DNA of 64,000 bases. Origin: Actinoplanes ianthinogenes. GTDB taxonomy: Bacteria > Actinomycetota > Actinomycetes > Mycobacteriales > Micromonosporaceae. Position 1 is the first letter of the stretch. Each line of letters opens with the position of its first letter. The position numbers and the translations under genes were made by a program. The notes below the pieces were generated by a model. It searched no databases and had not been told where the DNA came from. It saw only the letters and a list, made by a program, of their open reading frames with translations. Of this stretch, positions 25,717 to 34,022 are shown one piece after another. The stretch spans positions 6,883,501-6,947,500 of the forward strand of contig NZ_AP023356.1 in assembly GCF_018324205.1 (NCBI RefSeq). The letters run 5' to 3'.

Positions 25717-28180
25717 ACTGCGGATCTACCTGGGCGCGGCCCCCGGTGTGGGCAAGACCTACGCGATGCTGGAGGAGGCACACCGCCGGGCCGACCGGGG
25801 CGCCGACGTCGTTGTCGCCCTGGTCGAGACGCACGGCCGCAAGCACACCGCCGCCATGCTGGGCGACCTGGAGGTGGTGCCGCGCCGGGAGATCGTCCAC
25901 CGCGGTGTGGCCTTCACCGAGCTGGACCTCGCGGCGGTCCTGGCCCGCCGGCCCGAGATCGCCGTCGTCGACGAGCTGGCGCACACCAACATCCCCGGGG
26001 CCGGGCACGCCAAGCGCTGGCAGGACGTCCAGGAGCTGCTGGACGCCGGGATCAGCGTGCTCACCACGGTGAACGTGCAGCACCTGGAGTCGCTCAACGA
26101 CGTGGTCGCCCGGATCACCGGCGTCGAGCAGCGGGAGACCGTCCCGGACGCCGTGGTCCGCGCCGCCGAGCAGGTCGAGCTGATCGACATGACCCCGGAG
26201 GCGCTGCGCCGGCGGATGGCCCACGGCAACGTCTACCGGCCCGAGCGGGTCGACGCGGCGCTGGGCAACTACTTCCGGACCGGGAACCTCACCGCGCTGC
26301 GCGAGCTGGCCCTGCTCTGGCTCGCCGACCAGGTCGAGGACCAGCTCGACCGGTACCGCGCCGACCACGACATCGACACCACCTGGGAGACCCGGGAGCG
26401 GGTGGTGGTGGCGCTCGGCGGCGGGCCGGAGGGCGAGACGCTGATCCGGCGGGCCGCCCGGATCGCCGCCCGGACCAGGGGCGCCGACCTGCTGGCCGTG
26501 CACGTCACCCGCAACGACGGGCTGGCCGGCGCCGACCCGGCCACGCTGGCCCGGCAGCGGGTCCTGGCGGAGAGCCTCGGCGGGACGTATCACCAGGTCA
26601 CCGGCGGGGATGTGTCCGGTGCGCTGCTGGCGTTCGCGCGCGGGGTGAACGCCACCCAGATCGTGCTCGGCGCCTCCAGCCGCGGCCGGTTCGCCCAGCT
26701 GTTCACCGCCGGCGTCGGGGTGACCACCACGGCGCTGTCCGGCTCGATCGACGTGCACCTGGTCACCCACGAGCGGGCCGGGCGGGGCCGCGGCCGGGAG
26801 CGGATGCCCGCCGCGCTGTCCCGCGGCCGCCGGATCGCCGGATTCGCCGTCGCGGTGCTCGGCCTTCCCCTGCTCACCGTCGTCCTGACGATCGTGCCGG
26901 ACCCGCCGCTGGTCAACGACATCCTGCTCTTCCTGGCCGCGGTGGTCGGGGTGGCGCTGATCGGCGGCCGGTGGCCGGCGCTGCTCGCCGCGGTGGCCGG
27001 ATCGCTGCTGCTCAACTGGTTCTTCACGCCGCCCTACGGCCGGCTCACCATCGCCCAGTCGCAGAACCTGCTCGCCCTGATCATCTTCGTGGTGGTCGCG
27101 GTGGCGGTCAGCTGGGTGGTGGACACCGCGGCCCGGACCACCCGGCAGGCCGCGCAGGCCGCCGCCGAGGCGCAGACGCTGGCCGCGGTGGCCGGGGGAG
27201 TGCTGCGCGGGCAGCGGCCGCTGACCGCCCTGCTCGACCGGCTGCGCGAGACGTTCGCGCTGGACTCGGTGGCGCTGCTGGAGGACGGCACGGTGGTGGC
27301 CGCGGTGGGCGAGCCGGTCTGCGCCGACCCGGCCGGGGCGGACGTCGCGGTGCGGGCCGACGACCGGCTGCTGATGCTGCTCAAGGGGCACACTCTGGAG
27401 GCGTCCGACCGGCGGATCGTGGAGGCGTTCGCCGCGCAGGCCGCGGTCGCGCTGCGCCAGGAACGGCTGGCCGCCGAGGCGGCGACCGCCAAACCCCTCG
27501 CGGAGGCGAACAGGTTGCGGACCGCGCTGCTCGCGGCCGTCAGCCACGATTTGCGTACGCCGTTGGCCGGCGCCAAGGCAGCGGTGGCGGGACTCCGCAG
27601 TGCGGAGGTCGAGTTCGACGAGGAGGACCGGGCCGAGCTGCTGGCCACCGCGGACGAGTCGCTCGACCGGCTGGATCGGCTGGTCGCGAACCTGCTGGAC
27701 ATGAGCCGGTTGCAGGCGGGGGCGCTGGGCGTGACGCGGATCGTGGTCGGGGCGGAGGAGGTCGTACCGAAAGCGCTTGATGATCTCGGGGATGCCGGGC
27801 GGACGGTGACCGTGCGCGTGCCGGACGACCTGCCGCCGCTGACCACCGACCCGGGGCTGCTGGAACGCGTGCTGGTCAACGTGATCGCCAACGCGCTGCG
27901 CTACAGCCCGCCCGGCAAGCCGCCGACGGTCACCGGGAGCAGCCACGGTGATCTGGTGGAACTGCGGATCATCGACCACGGGCCGGGCATCCCGGCGGAC
28001 CGGTGGGACGATGTGTTCCTGCCGTTCCAGCGCCTCGGCGACCGGGACAACCACAACGGGGTCGGTCTGGGACTGGCGCTCTCCCGCGGGCTGACCGAGG
28101 CGATGGGCGGCACGCTCACGCCCGAAGAGACCCCCGGAGGCGGCCTCACCATGATCCTCGCCCTGCCGGTCGCCCCATGA
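25703..28180 (+). CDS. kdpD: KdpD, potassium-sensing histidine kinase
   Basis: 825 aa. The N-terminal KdpD domain carries a Walker-A motif (YLGAAPGVGKTYAML) and VVDELAHTNIPG for the Walker-B part. A USP domain follows (about 230-360), ending in VLGASSRGRFAQLF, the usual phosphate-binding pattern. Four transmembrane helices lie around residues 375-475, then a GAF-like linker, the HisKA box AVSHDLRTPLAGAKAA and a HATPase domain (NVIANALRYSPP, DHGPGIP, GVGLGLALSRGL). It senses low K+ and ionic stress and phosphorylates KdpE. The start ATG lies within the end of kdpC. No unusual truncation is seen; E. coli KdpD has 894 residues. Confidence 0.97.
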   Translation: MPRGELRIYLGAAPGVGKTYAMLEEAHRRADRGADVVVALVETHGRKHTAAMLGDLEVVPRREIVHRGVAFTELDLAAVLARRPEIAVVDELAHTNIPGAGHAKRWQDVQELLDAGISVLTTVNVQHLESLNDVVARITGVEQRETVPDAVVRAAEQVELIDMTPEALRRRMAHGNVYRPERVDAALGNYFRTGNLTALRELALLWLADQVEDQLDRYRADHDIDTTWETRERVVVALGGGPEGETLIRRAARIAARTRGADLLAVHVTRNDGLAGADPATLARQRVLAESLGGTYHQVTGGDVSGALLAFARGVNATQIVLGASSRGRFAQLFTAGVGVTTTALSGSIDVHLVTHERAGRGRGRERMPAALSRGRRIAGFAVAVLGLPLLTVVLTIVPDPPLVNDILLFLAAVVGVALIGGRWPALLAAVAGSLLLNWFFTPPYGRLTIAQSQNLLALIIFVVVAVAVSWVVDTAARTTRQAAQAAAEAQTLAAVAGGVLRGQRPLTALLDRLRETFALDSVALLEDGTVVAAVGEPVCADPAGADVAVRADDRLLMLLKGHTLEASDRRIVEAFAAQAAVALRQERLAAEAATAKPLAEANRLRTALLAAVSHDLRTPLAGAKAAVAGLRSAEVEFDEEDRAELLATADESLDRLDRLVANLLDMSRLQAGALGVTRIVVGAEEVVPKALDDLGDAGRTVTVRVPDDLPPLTTDPGLLERVLVNVIANALRYSPPGKPPTVTGSSHGDLVELRIIDHGPGIPADRWDDVFLPFQRLGDRDNHNGVGLGLALSRGLTEAMGGTLTPEETPGGGLTMILALPVAP

Positions 28181-28193
28181 GCGAGGTGGCGCC

Positions 28194-28859
28194 ATGAGCT
28201 CCCGGGTGTTGGTCGTGGACGACGATCCGCAGATCGTCCGGGCGCTGCGGATCAACCTGAAGGCGCGGGGTTACCAGGTCGAGGTGGCCGGCGACGGCGC
28301 GGCCGCCCTGCACGTCGCCGCGCACTTCCACCCCGAGCTGGTGGTGCTCGACCTGGGCCTGCCGGACATGGAGGGCGCCGAGGTGATCGCCGGGCTGCGT
28401 GGCTGGACCACGGCGCCGATCATCGTGCTCTCCGGCCGGGCCGGCAGCGCCGACAAGGTCGACGCCCTGGACGCCGGCGCGGACGACTACGTGACCAAGC
28501 CGTTCGGCCTCGACGAGCTGCTCGCCCGGATCCGGGCGGTGACCCGCCGGGTGCAGCCGGCCGGCTCCCCGCTGGTCCGGCTCGGCGTCTTCGAGATCAA
28601 CCTGGCCGAGCACGCGATCAGCCCGGACGTGCGGCTCACCCCGACCGAGTGGCAGCTGCTCGAACACCTGGTCCGGCACCCGGGCAAGCTGGTCACCCAG
28701 CGGGAGCTGCTGCACGAGGTGTGGGGACCGCAGTACTCGACCGAGACGAACTACCTGCGCCAGTACATGGCCCGGCTGCGCCGCAAACTGGAGGACGATC
28801 CGGCCCGGCCGCGGCATCTGCTCACCGAGCCGGGTATGGGATACCGCTTCCAGCCCTGA
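28194..28859 (+). CDS. kdpE: KdpE, OmpR-family response regulator
   Basis: 221 aa. The receiver domain has the acidic pocket VVDDDPQ, phospho-acceptor Asp in VVLDLGLPDMEG, a Ser/Thr position in IVLSGR and the invariant Lys in YVTKPFG. The C-terminal winged helix contains LTPTEWQLLEHLVRHPGKLVT and YLRQYMARLRRKLE. It activates kdp transcription when phosphorylated by KdpD. It begins 13 bp after kdpD and is followed by an intrinsic terminator, which closes the operon. KdpE is the only receiver with a DNA-binding domain in this window. Confidence 0.97.
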   Translation: MSSRVLVVDDDPQIVRALRINLKARGYQVEVAGDGAAALHVAAHFHPELVVLDLGLPDMEGAEVIAGLRGWTTAPIIVLSGRAGSADKVDALDAGADDYVTKPFGLDELLARIRAVTRRVQPAGSPLVRLGVFEINLAEHAISPDVRLTPTEWQLLEHLVRHPGKLVTQRELLHEVWGPQYSTETNYLRQYMARLRRKLEDDPARPRHLLTEPGMGYRFQP

Positions 28860-28882
28860 GATTTCCGCTACATCTCTCCGGG

Positions 28883-28916
28883 AACAGGCCGATACACCGG
28901 GTGACGGCCTGTTTTT
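28883..28916 (+). terminator. Intrinsic terminator after kdpE
   Basis: AACAGGCCG and CGGCCTGTT form perfect 9-bp arms around a 13-nt loop and run into TTTTT. It is the most convincing rho-independent terminator in the window. It ends the kdp operon 19 bp before the next gene's GTG. Confidence 0.88.
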
Positions 28917-28934
28917 CAACAGAGGAGAAGCGGC

Positions 28935-30467
28935 GTGCGGTTGTTCGGTTCCCGGCAGGCGAGCACGGAGGTCACGCGGCCGATCCCTCGCGATGTCGAA
29001 GCGCTGGAGGAGTTGGTGCTGGCCCTCGAGTCGGCGATCGACGAGACCACGGCCTGGCGGATCACGGTGGCCAGCACGGTCGAGTCGTACGATTTCGGGT
29101 ACGGCGCCGTCTGGATCCCCGAGGGTGGCCAGCTGCGGCTGCTGCACGAGGTGGGGCGGATCAGCCCGCAGGTGCAGGCGGTCGGCACCGGTGCCAGTGT
29201 GCGGCCGGAGAGCGGGTTGATCGGGCGGGCGTACCGGACCCGGCAGGCCGCCGTCGCCGAGTCGCCCGACGAGTGCGGCGACTGCCGGCGCTGCGAGGCG
29301 GCGATGCGGGCCGGGATGGCCACCGGGGTGGCGCTGCCGGTCACCCGGGGCAACGAGGTGCTGGCCGTGCTGGAGTACTACTCGGCCACGCCGCTGTACC
29401 TCGACGCCGCGCGCCGGGAGAAGTTCGGCGCGATCACCCGGATCGCCGAGCGGGCCCGCAGCAGCGCGGTCGCCGCGGCCGAGCTGCGGCAGGCGGCCGA
29501 CGACCGGGTGGCGGTCACGACGGTGGTCAACCGGCTGGGCGCGGCGCAGGAGAGCCAGACCGCGCTGCGGGCGGCGCTCGACGCGGTGCGCTCGGCGTTC
29601 GGGTGGGCGTACGGGTCGTACTGGGAGGTCGACCCGACCGACAACGTGCTCAAGTTCCAGGTCGAGTCCGGCTCGGCCGGCGACGAGTTCCGCCGGGTCA
29701 CGCTCGCGGCCACGTTCGCCGAGGGCGTCGGGCTCTCCGGGCGCGCCTGGCGCTCCCGGGACCTGGTCTTCGTCAAGGACCTGGCCGAACTCACCGACTG
29801 CGTGCGGGCGCCCGCGGCCGGCCGGGCCGGGGTCCGCTCCGGCGTCTGCTTCCCGATCATGAGCGGGGACCGGATCGTCGGCACCATGGACTTCTTCACC
29901 ACCGAGTACATCGACCTGTCCGAGTCCCGGGCGGCCGCCCTGCGCAACGTGCAGCAGCTGGTCAACCAGCGGCTGGACGTGCTGCGCGGGCAGGAGCGGG
30001 CGTCCGCCAACGCGCGTGCCCTGCTGGACACCGTGGAACGGCTGCGCAGCGCCAGCGGCGACGCCACCGAGGTCGCCGAGCAGGCGGTCACCCGGGCGTC
30101 GGCGATGACCGCCGAGGTGGCCGCGCTCGGCCAGGCGTCCACCGCCATCGGCGACGTCATCAAGATCATTGAGTCGATCGCCGAGCAGACCAACCTGCTC
30201 GCGCTGAACGCCACCATCGAGGCGGCCCGGGCCGGTGAGGCCGGCAAGGGCTTCGCGGTGGTCGCCGGGGAGGTCAAGGACCTGGCCCGGGAGACCGCCG
30301 AGGCGACCCAGAAGGTGGCCGAGCAGATCGCCGGGATCCAGGCCAGCGCCGAGACCGTGGCGTCCGGCATCCACACCACCAGCGAGACGATCGGGAAGAT
30401 GGACGCGGTCCAGATCCGGATGAACGAGGTCCTCGCTGAACAGGCTGAAATGGCTCGGGCTTTGTAG
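28935..30467 (+). CDS. Soluble GAF-GAF methyl-accepting chemotaxis-type protein
   Basis: 510 aa without transmembrane helices. Two GAF domains: the first, about residues 25-185, has GTGASVRPESGLIGRAY and a cysteine cluster DECGDCRRCEA. The second, about 195-355, has GYFTxx-type SGVCFPIMSGDRIVGTMDFF. A coiled-coil signalling domain follows, with the MCP hairpin tip EQTNLLALNATIEAARAGEAGKGFAVVAGEVKDLA. The GTG at 28935 has a strong GAGGAGAAG site. The DxCxxCRRC motif could bind a metal or a cluster, or act as a redox switch. No CheA/CheW genes are nearby. The signalling domain is short, about 150 residues, and methylation sites are unclear. Confidence 0.92.
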   Translation: MRLFGSRQASTEVTRPIPRDVEALEELVLALESAIDETTAWRITVASTVESYDFGYGAVWIPEGGQLRLLHEVGRISPQVQAVGTGASVRPESGLIGRAYRTRQAAVAESPDECGDCRRCEAAMRAGMATGVALPVTRGNEVLAVLEYYSATPLYLDAARREKFGAITRIAERARSSAVAAAELRQAADDRVAVTTVVNRLGAAQESQTALRAALDAVRSAFGWAYGSYWEVDPTDNVLKFQVESGSAGDEFRRVTLAATFAEGVGLSGRAWRSRDLVFVKDLAELTDCVRAPAAGRAGVRSGVCFPIMSGDRIVGTMDFFTTEYIDLSESRAAALRNVQQLVNQRLDVLRGQERASANARALLDTVERLRSASGDATEVAEQAVTRASAMTAEVAALGQASTAIGDVIKIIESIAEQTNLLALNATIEAARAGEAGKGFAVVAGEVKDLARETAEATQKVAEQIAGIQASAETVASGIHTTSETIGKMDAVQIRMNEVLAEQAEMARAL

Positions 30468-30501
30468 GGCCGGTCCGCACCGGATGCGGCACAGTAGGCG
30501 A

Positions 30502-31617
30502 ATGACTGGCGTTCGGTTACTGGTAGGCACACGCAAGGGCGCGTTCATCCTCACCTCGGACGGGACGCGCCAGGACTGGACGATCGACGGCCCGCACTTC
30601 GCGGGCTGGGAGATCTACCACCTCAACGGTTCTCCGGCCGACCCGGACCGGCTCTGGGCCTCCCAGACGTCCGGCTGGTTCGGCCAGATCATGCAGCGCT
30701 CCGACGACGGCGGGAAGAACTGGCAGGCGGTCGGCAACGACTTCGCCTACAGCCCGCCGGTCGGCGACCACCTCTGGTACGACGGCACCCCCCGCCCCTG
30801 GGAGTTCAAGCGCATCTGGCACCTGGAGCCGTCCCGCACCGACCCGGACGTCGTCTGGGCCGGCGCCGAGGACGCCGCCCTCTACAAGTCCACCGACGGC
30901 GGGCAGAAGTGGGAGGAGCTGACCGCGCTCCGCCAGCACCGCACCGGCCCGCAGTGGCAGCCCGGCGCCGGCGGCATGTGCCTGCACACGATCCTGCTGC
31001 ACCCCACCGACCCGGACCGGATGTACATCGCGATCTCCGCGGCCGGCGCCTTCCGCACCGACGACGGTGGCGCCACCTGGCAGCCGATCAACGCCGGGCT
31101 CCGCTCCGAGGGCATCCCGGACGAGGACGCCGAGGTGGGCCACTGTGTGCACCGGCTGGCCATGCACCCGTCCCGGCCGGACACGCTCTTCATGCAGAAA
31201 CACTGGGACGTGATGCGCACCGACGACGCCGGCGGCCGGTGGCGGGAGATCAGCGGCAACCTGCCCACCGACTTCGGCTTCCCGATCGCGGTGCACGCGC
31301 ACGAGCCGGAGACGATCTACGTCGTCCCGATCACGAGCGACTCGCTGCACTACGTGATGGACGGCAAGCTCCGGGTGTACCGCAGCCGGACCGGCGGCGA
31401 GGAGTGGGAGCCGCTCACCGCGGGCCTGCCCCAGTCGCACTGCTACGTCAACGTGCTGCGCGACGCCATGGCGGTCGACACCCTCGACGACTGCGGCATC
31501 TACTTCGGCACCAGCGGCGGCCAGGTCTACGCCTCCGCCGACAGCGGCGACAGCTGGACCGCGATCGCCCGCGACCTGCCGGCCGTCCTCTCGGTCGAAG
31601 CCCAGGTGCTGCCGTGA
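30502..31617 (+). CDS. BNR/sortilin-type beta-propeller protein (sialidase-like fold)
   Basis: 371 aa, no signal peptide. Four or more BNR (Asp-box) repeats are visible: QRSDDGGKNWQAV, YKSTDGGQKWEEL, FRTDDGGATWQPI, RTDDAGGRWREI and YASADSGDSWTAI, spaced about 60-80 residues as in a six- or seven-bladed propeller. Annotation pipelines often call such proteins exo-alpha-sialidase, but the catalytic Arg triad and Tyr/Glu pair of sialidases are not evident, so hydrolase activity is doubtful. The stop codon overlaps the GTG of a MoaD-like gene (GTGA), implying a stoichiometric pair. ATG 30484 is an alternative start. Function unknown; a binding scaffold is a fair inference. Confidence 0.85.
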   Translation: MTGVRLLVGTRKGAFILTSDGTRQDWTIDGPHFAGWEIYHLNGSPADPDRLWASQTSGWFGQIMQRSDDGGKNWQAVGNDFAYSPPVGDHLWYDGTPRPWEFKRIWHLEPSRTDPDVVWAGAEDAALYKSTDGGQKWEELTALRQHRTGPQWQPGAGGMCLHTILLHPTDPDRMYIAISAAGAFRTDDGGATWQPINAGLRSEGIPDEDAEVGHCVHRLAMHPSRPDTLFMQKHWDVMRTDDAGGRWREISGNLPTDFGFPIAVHAHEPETIYVVPITSDSLHYVMDGKLRVYRSRTGGEEWEPLTAGLPQSHCYVNVLRDAMAVDTLDDCGIYFGTSGGQVYASADSGDSWTAIARDLPAVLSVEAQVLP

Positions 31618-31910
31618 TCCGGGTGATCCTCCCGGTCCACCTGCGCACCCTGGCCCGGACCGGCAAGGAGGTGCAGGTCGAGGTGCCGGAGCCGATCACC
31701 CAGCGAGGTGTCCTGGACGCGGTCGAACGTGACTACCCGATGCTGGTCGGCACGATCCGGGACCGGGAGAGCGGGCGGCGGCGGCCGCTGGTCCGCTTCT
31801 TCGCCTGCGAGGAGGACCTGTCGAACGATCCGCCGGACGCGCCGCTGCCGGACCGGGTGGCGCGCGGCGAGGAGCCGTTCATGGTGGTCGGCGCGATGGC
31901 GGGCGGTTGA
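31614..31910 (+). CDS. MoaD/ThiS-family ubiquitin-like protein with C-terminal Gly-Gly
   Basis: 98 aa with a beta-grasp pattern: IRVILPVHLRTLARTG, then VEVPEPITQRGVLDAVERDYP, RPLVRFFACEEDLS and a final EEPFMVVGAMAGG. The C-terminal GG is what MoaD, ThiS and ubiquitin-like modifiers need for adenylation and thiocarboxylation or conjugation. An E1-like MoeB/ThiF gene is not nearby. It is translationally coupled to the beta-propeller gene, so the propeller may be its partner or target. It differs from true MoaD in the extended loop (DRESGRRRPLVRFF) and lacks neighbouring moa genes. Confidence 0.85.
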   Translation: MIRVILPVHLRTLARTGKEVQVEVPEPITQRGVLDAVERDYPMLVGTIRDRESGRRRPLVRFFACEEDLSNDPPDAPLPDRVARGEEPFMVVGAMAGG

Positions 31911-31940
31911 GCTCGGAGCCGCGGGTGGTCGCGGAGAGGT

Positions 31941-31966
31941 CCCGGGCGGCGTCGGCGCCGCCCGGG
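31941..31966. terminator. GC-rich hairpin between convergent genes
   Basis: CCCGGGCGGCG and CGCCGCCCGGG are perfect 11-bp arms around a TCGG loop. It lies between the stop codons of the MoaD-like gene and the convergent secreted-protein gene. There is no T-tract, so it would act as a weak or factor-assisted bidirectional terminator. Confidence 0.6.
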
Positions 31967-31979
31967 CCTCCCGCACCGT

Positions 31980-32363
31980 TCAGTGCGGGCGCGCTTTCGG
32001 TGGCACCGGGACGGTGACCGCCCCGGCCGGTCCGTTGACGTTCACCACGCGCGGCAGGTCGATGGTCAGCCCGGTGAACGGCCAGCCCTGGAAGTCCAGG
32101 TCCGCGCCGCCGCTGATCGCCGTCCGGGTCACCGTCCCGTTCTGCCGCACGATCGTCACCGAGGCGTGCTGATCCGCCCGCCAGGACGAGCAGTCGTGAT
32201 GCTCCCAGAGCCCGGTCTGCGCCCCGACCCGGTTGAACGTCTCACAGGCGGCCTTGACGTCGTCCCGGTCCCCGGCCGGCGCCGCCTGCGCCGCCCCGGC
32301 CGTCATCACCAGCGTGACCAGCATTCCGCCGCCGGCCACGGCCAGCCTCGTCGTCGTGTTCAT
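31980..32363 (-). CDS. Small secreted protein, N-terminal paralogue of the collagen-like gene product
   Basis: 127 aa. Signal peptide LVTLVMTAGAAQA-AP, then a mature domain of about 95 residues with AACETFNRVGAQTGLWEHHDCSSW, in which two cysteines probably form a disulfide. The same pattern (KAACDQISQVGAALGAWDAPDC) occurs in the neighbouring protein at 32475-34022, so the two share a domain. The C-terminus is Pro-rich (VPVPPKARPH). ATG 32363 has a GGAGGGAT site. No enzymatic motif is seen. Both genes lie on the minus strand in tandem, about 110 bp apart, and may be co-expressed envelope or extracellular proteins. Confidence 0.78.
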   Translation of the reverse strand: MNTTTRLAVAGGGMLVTLVMTAGAAQAAPAGDRDDVKAACETFNRVGAQTGLWEHHDCSSWRADQHASVTIVRQNGTVTRTAISGGADLDFQGWPFTGLTIDLPRVVNVNGPAGAVTVPVPPKARPH

Positions 32364-32474
32364 GTCATCCCTCCCTCGGCTGCGTGCCATGACAATCCCC
32401 AGCTCAGCACGCCGGCGGCGGCCACCCTCCCGCTTCCGGGAAAGCGGCCGCCGCTTGATGTCCCGTTACCGCTG

Positions 32475-34022
32475 TCAGCGCCGCGCCGGAACGGCGGCGC
32501 TTGCGCCCGGCACCGGGGTCCCGGCCGGCTCGGCCGTTATGACCAGCGGCGTCTCAGCGCTGGGAGCAGGCCCGGTCATGGCCAACCCGGCAACCGGTGC
32601 TTCCGTCGCCGGAGTGGTCCCGCCTCCGGCAGCCTCAGCACCGGCAGCGGGTCCGCCGGTCTCGCCCGGTGCCGGCTCGGCACCCGTAGTCGGCCCGCTC
32701 ACCTCACCGGCGGCGGGCTCCGTGGTGGCGGCCGCCGGTCCGGTGGCCTCACCGGCGGTCGGCTCGGTGGTGGTTGCCGGGCTCGGCTCAGTGGCCGCAG
32801 CGGGCGCCGGCTCCGTCGTTGCCGCTGGGGTCGGTTCGGTGGTTGCGGCCGGAGTCGGTTCTGTGTTCGCGCCGGCCGTGGGTTCTGTGGTGGTTGCCGG
32901 GCTGGGTTCAGTTGCCGCGCCGAGCGCCGGTTCCGTGGTTGCGGCCGGGGTCGGCTCGGTGTTCGCGCCGGTCGTCGGCTCGGTGGTTGCGGCCGGGGTC
33001 GGTTCGGTGTTCGCGCCGGTCGTCGGCTCGGGGGTTGCGGTCGGGCTCGGTTCGGTAGTCACGGCCGCAGCCGGCTCGGCGCCCGCCGAAGGGCTGGGCT
33101 CGGGGGTAGCCGCGGGCTCCGGAAGTGCCGGCCCGCCAGCAGGTTCCTGCGTTCCCTGGCCGGGAGCCGGTGCTCCGGGCTGAGCGCTCGGCGCGCCGGC
33201 GGCCCCAGGGCTGCCGGGTGCCTCAGGCCCGGCACCGGGTGTTCCCGATCCTGCACTCGGGCCGCCGGGCGTGCCGGACGCTCCAGGTCCACCGGGCGCC
33301 TCGGGCCCGCCGTTCGGGCCGGGCGCAGCAGCCCCGACGTTCGGCCCGTTCGAGCCCGCAGGTCCGCCGGGCGCGCCAGGTCCGCCGGGTGCGCCGGGTG
33401 CGCCGGGTGCGCCAGGCCCGCCGGGAGCGCCAGGTCCGCCGGGCGCGCCAGGACCGGCATTCGGCCCGGCCGGTTCTCCGGAACCGGCGTTCGGTCCGCC
33501 GACTGTTCCAGGTCCACCGGCGGTGCCCGGCCCGGCCGGTGCCCCCGGCCCGGCGTTGGGCCCGGTTGGATTCTCGGGCCCGGCATGCGGACCGGCGGGT
33601 CCACCCTGACCGGCGGGGCCGGTGGTCGTTCCGGGGCCGCTGGGGGCGCCTTGTCCGGTGGGACCGGTCGGTGTTGTGCCGGTGGCGCCGCGGTCGCTGG
33701 GGAACGGCAGTTCGGGCAGTGCTGGCCGGTTGCCCTGATCGAAGTCGACCACCAGCACGAATATTCGCCGTACGCCGTGGAATAGCTGCCTGCAATCGGG
33801 GGCATCCCAGGCGCCGAGCGCGGCCCCGACCTGACTGATCTGGTCGCAGGCCGCCTTCGTGTCGTAGACGCCGACGACGTCGTCCGGGCGATGACTCTGT
33901 GTCTGACTCGAACCGCCGCTGTCGGGCCAGTTCGCCGGCGCCGCCTGAGCCGGCCCGGCCAGCGTCGCACCGGCCAGCAGTCCCGCTCCGGCAAGGGTCA
34001 GGCTCCGTGTCGTCTTGCTCAT
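32475..34022 (-). CDS. Secreted protein with collagen-like and Thr/Glu/Pro repeats
   Basis: 515 aa. Signal peptide LAGAGLLAGATLAGPAQA-AP, then about 70 residues homologous to the mature domain of the 31980-32363 product, with a Cys pair in KAACDQ and DAPDCRQ. The middle (about residues 115-275) is Gly-Pro-rich with collagen-style G-x-y triplets such as GPGAPGGPGAPG. The last 220 residues are repeats of TEPTPAATTEP and related units, ending in a Pro/Ala tail. No transmembrane anchor or sorting signal is seen, so it is probably released or loosely wall-bound. ATG 34022 has a ribosome site (GAGAGGGAT). A structural or adhesive role is inferred from composition only. Confidence 0.78.
   Translation of the reverse strand: MSKTTRSLTLAGAGLLAGATLAGPAQAAPANWPDSGGSSQTQSHRPDDVVGVYDTKAACDQISQVGAALGAWDAPDCRQLFHGVRRIFVLVVDFDQGNRPALPELPFPSDRGATGTTPTGPTGQGAPSGPGTTTGPAGQGGPAGPHAGPENPTGPNAGPGAPAGPGTAGGPGTVGGPNAGSGEPAGPNAGPGAPGGPGAPGGPGAPGAPGAPGGPGAPGGPAGSNGPNVGAAAPGPNGGPEAPGGPGASGTPGGPSAGSGTPGAGPEAPGSPGAAGAPSAQPGAPAPGQGTQEPAGGPALPEPAATPEPSPSAGAEPAAAVTTEPSPTATPEPTTGANTEPTPAATTEPTTGANTEPTPAATTEPALGAATEPSPATTTEPTAGANTEPTPAATTEPTPAATTEPAPAAATEPSPATTTEPTAGEATGPAAATTEPAAGEVSGPTTGAEPAPGETGGPAAGAEAAGGGTTPATEAPVAGLAMTGPAPSAETPLVITAEPAGTPVPGASAAVPARR
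32750..33060 (-). repeat. Thr-Glu-Pro coding repeat
   Basis: Near-identical copies of about 66 nt, such as GGTTGCGGCCGGGGTCGG with variants of a 'gttcgcgccggtcgtcgg' block, encode TEPT-x-A-TTEP units. At least five copies are visible; two adjacent copies (32941-33030) are almost identical, which suggests recent duplication. Confidence 0.65.
33360..33600 (-). repeat. Collagen-like Gly-Pro coding repeat
   Basis: Tandem 9-nt units of the CGCCGGGTG or CGCCAGGTC type encode GAP/GGP triplets. The cleanest array is at about 33360-33450. Repeat number is likely to vary between strains by slippage. Confidence 0.7.

Noticed and set aside
30502..31617. True exo-alpha-sialidase
   Set aside because: Only Asp-box repeats are visible; the Arg triad and Tyr/Glu nucleophile pair are not evident.
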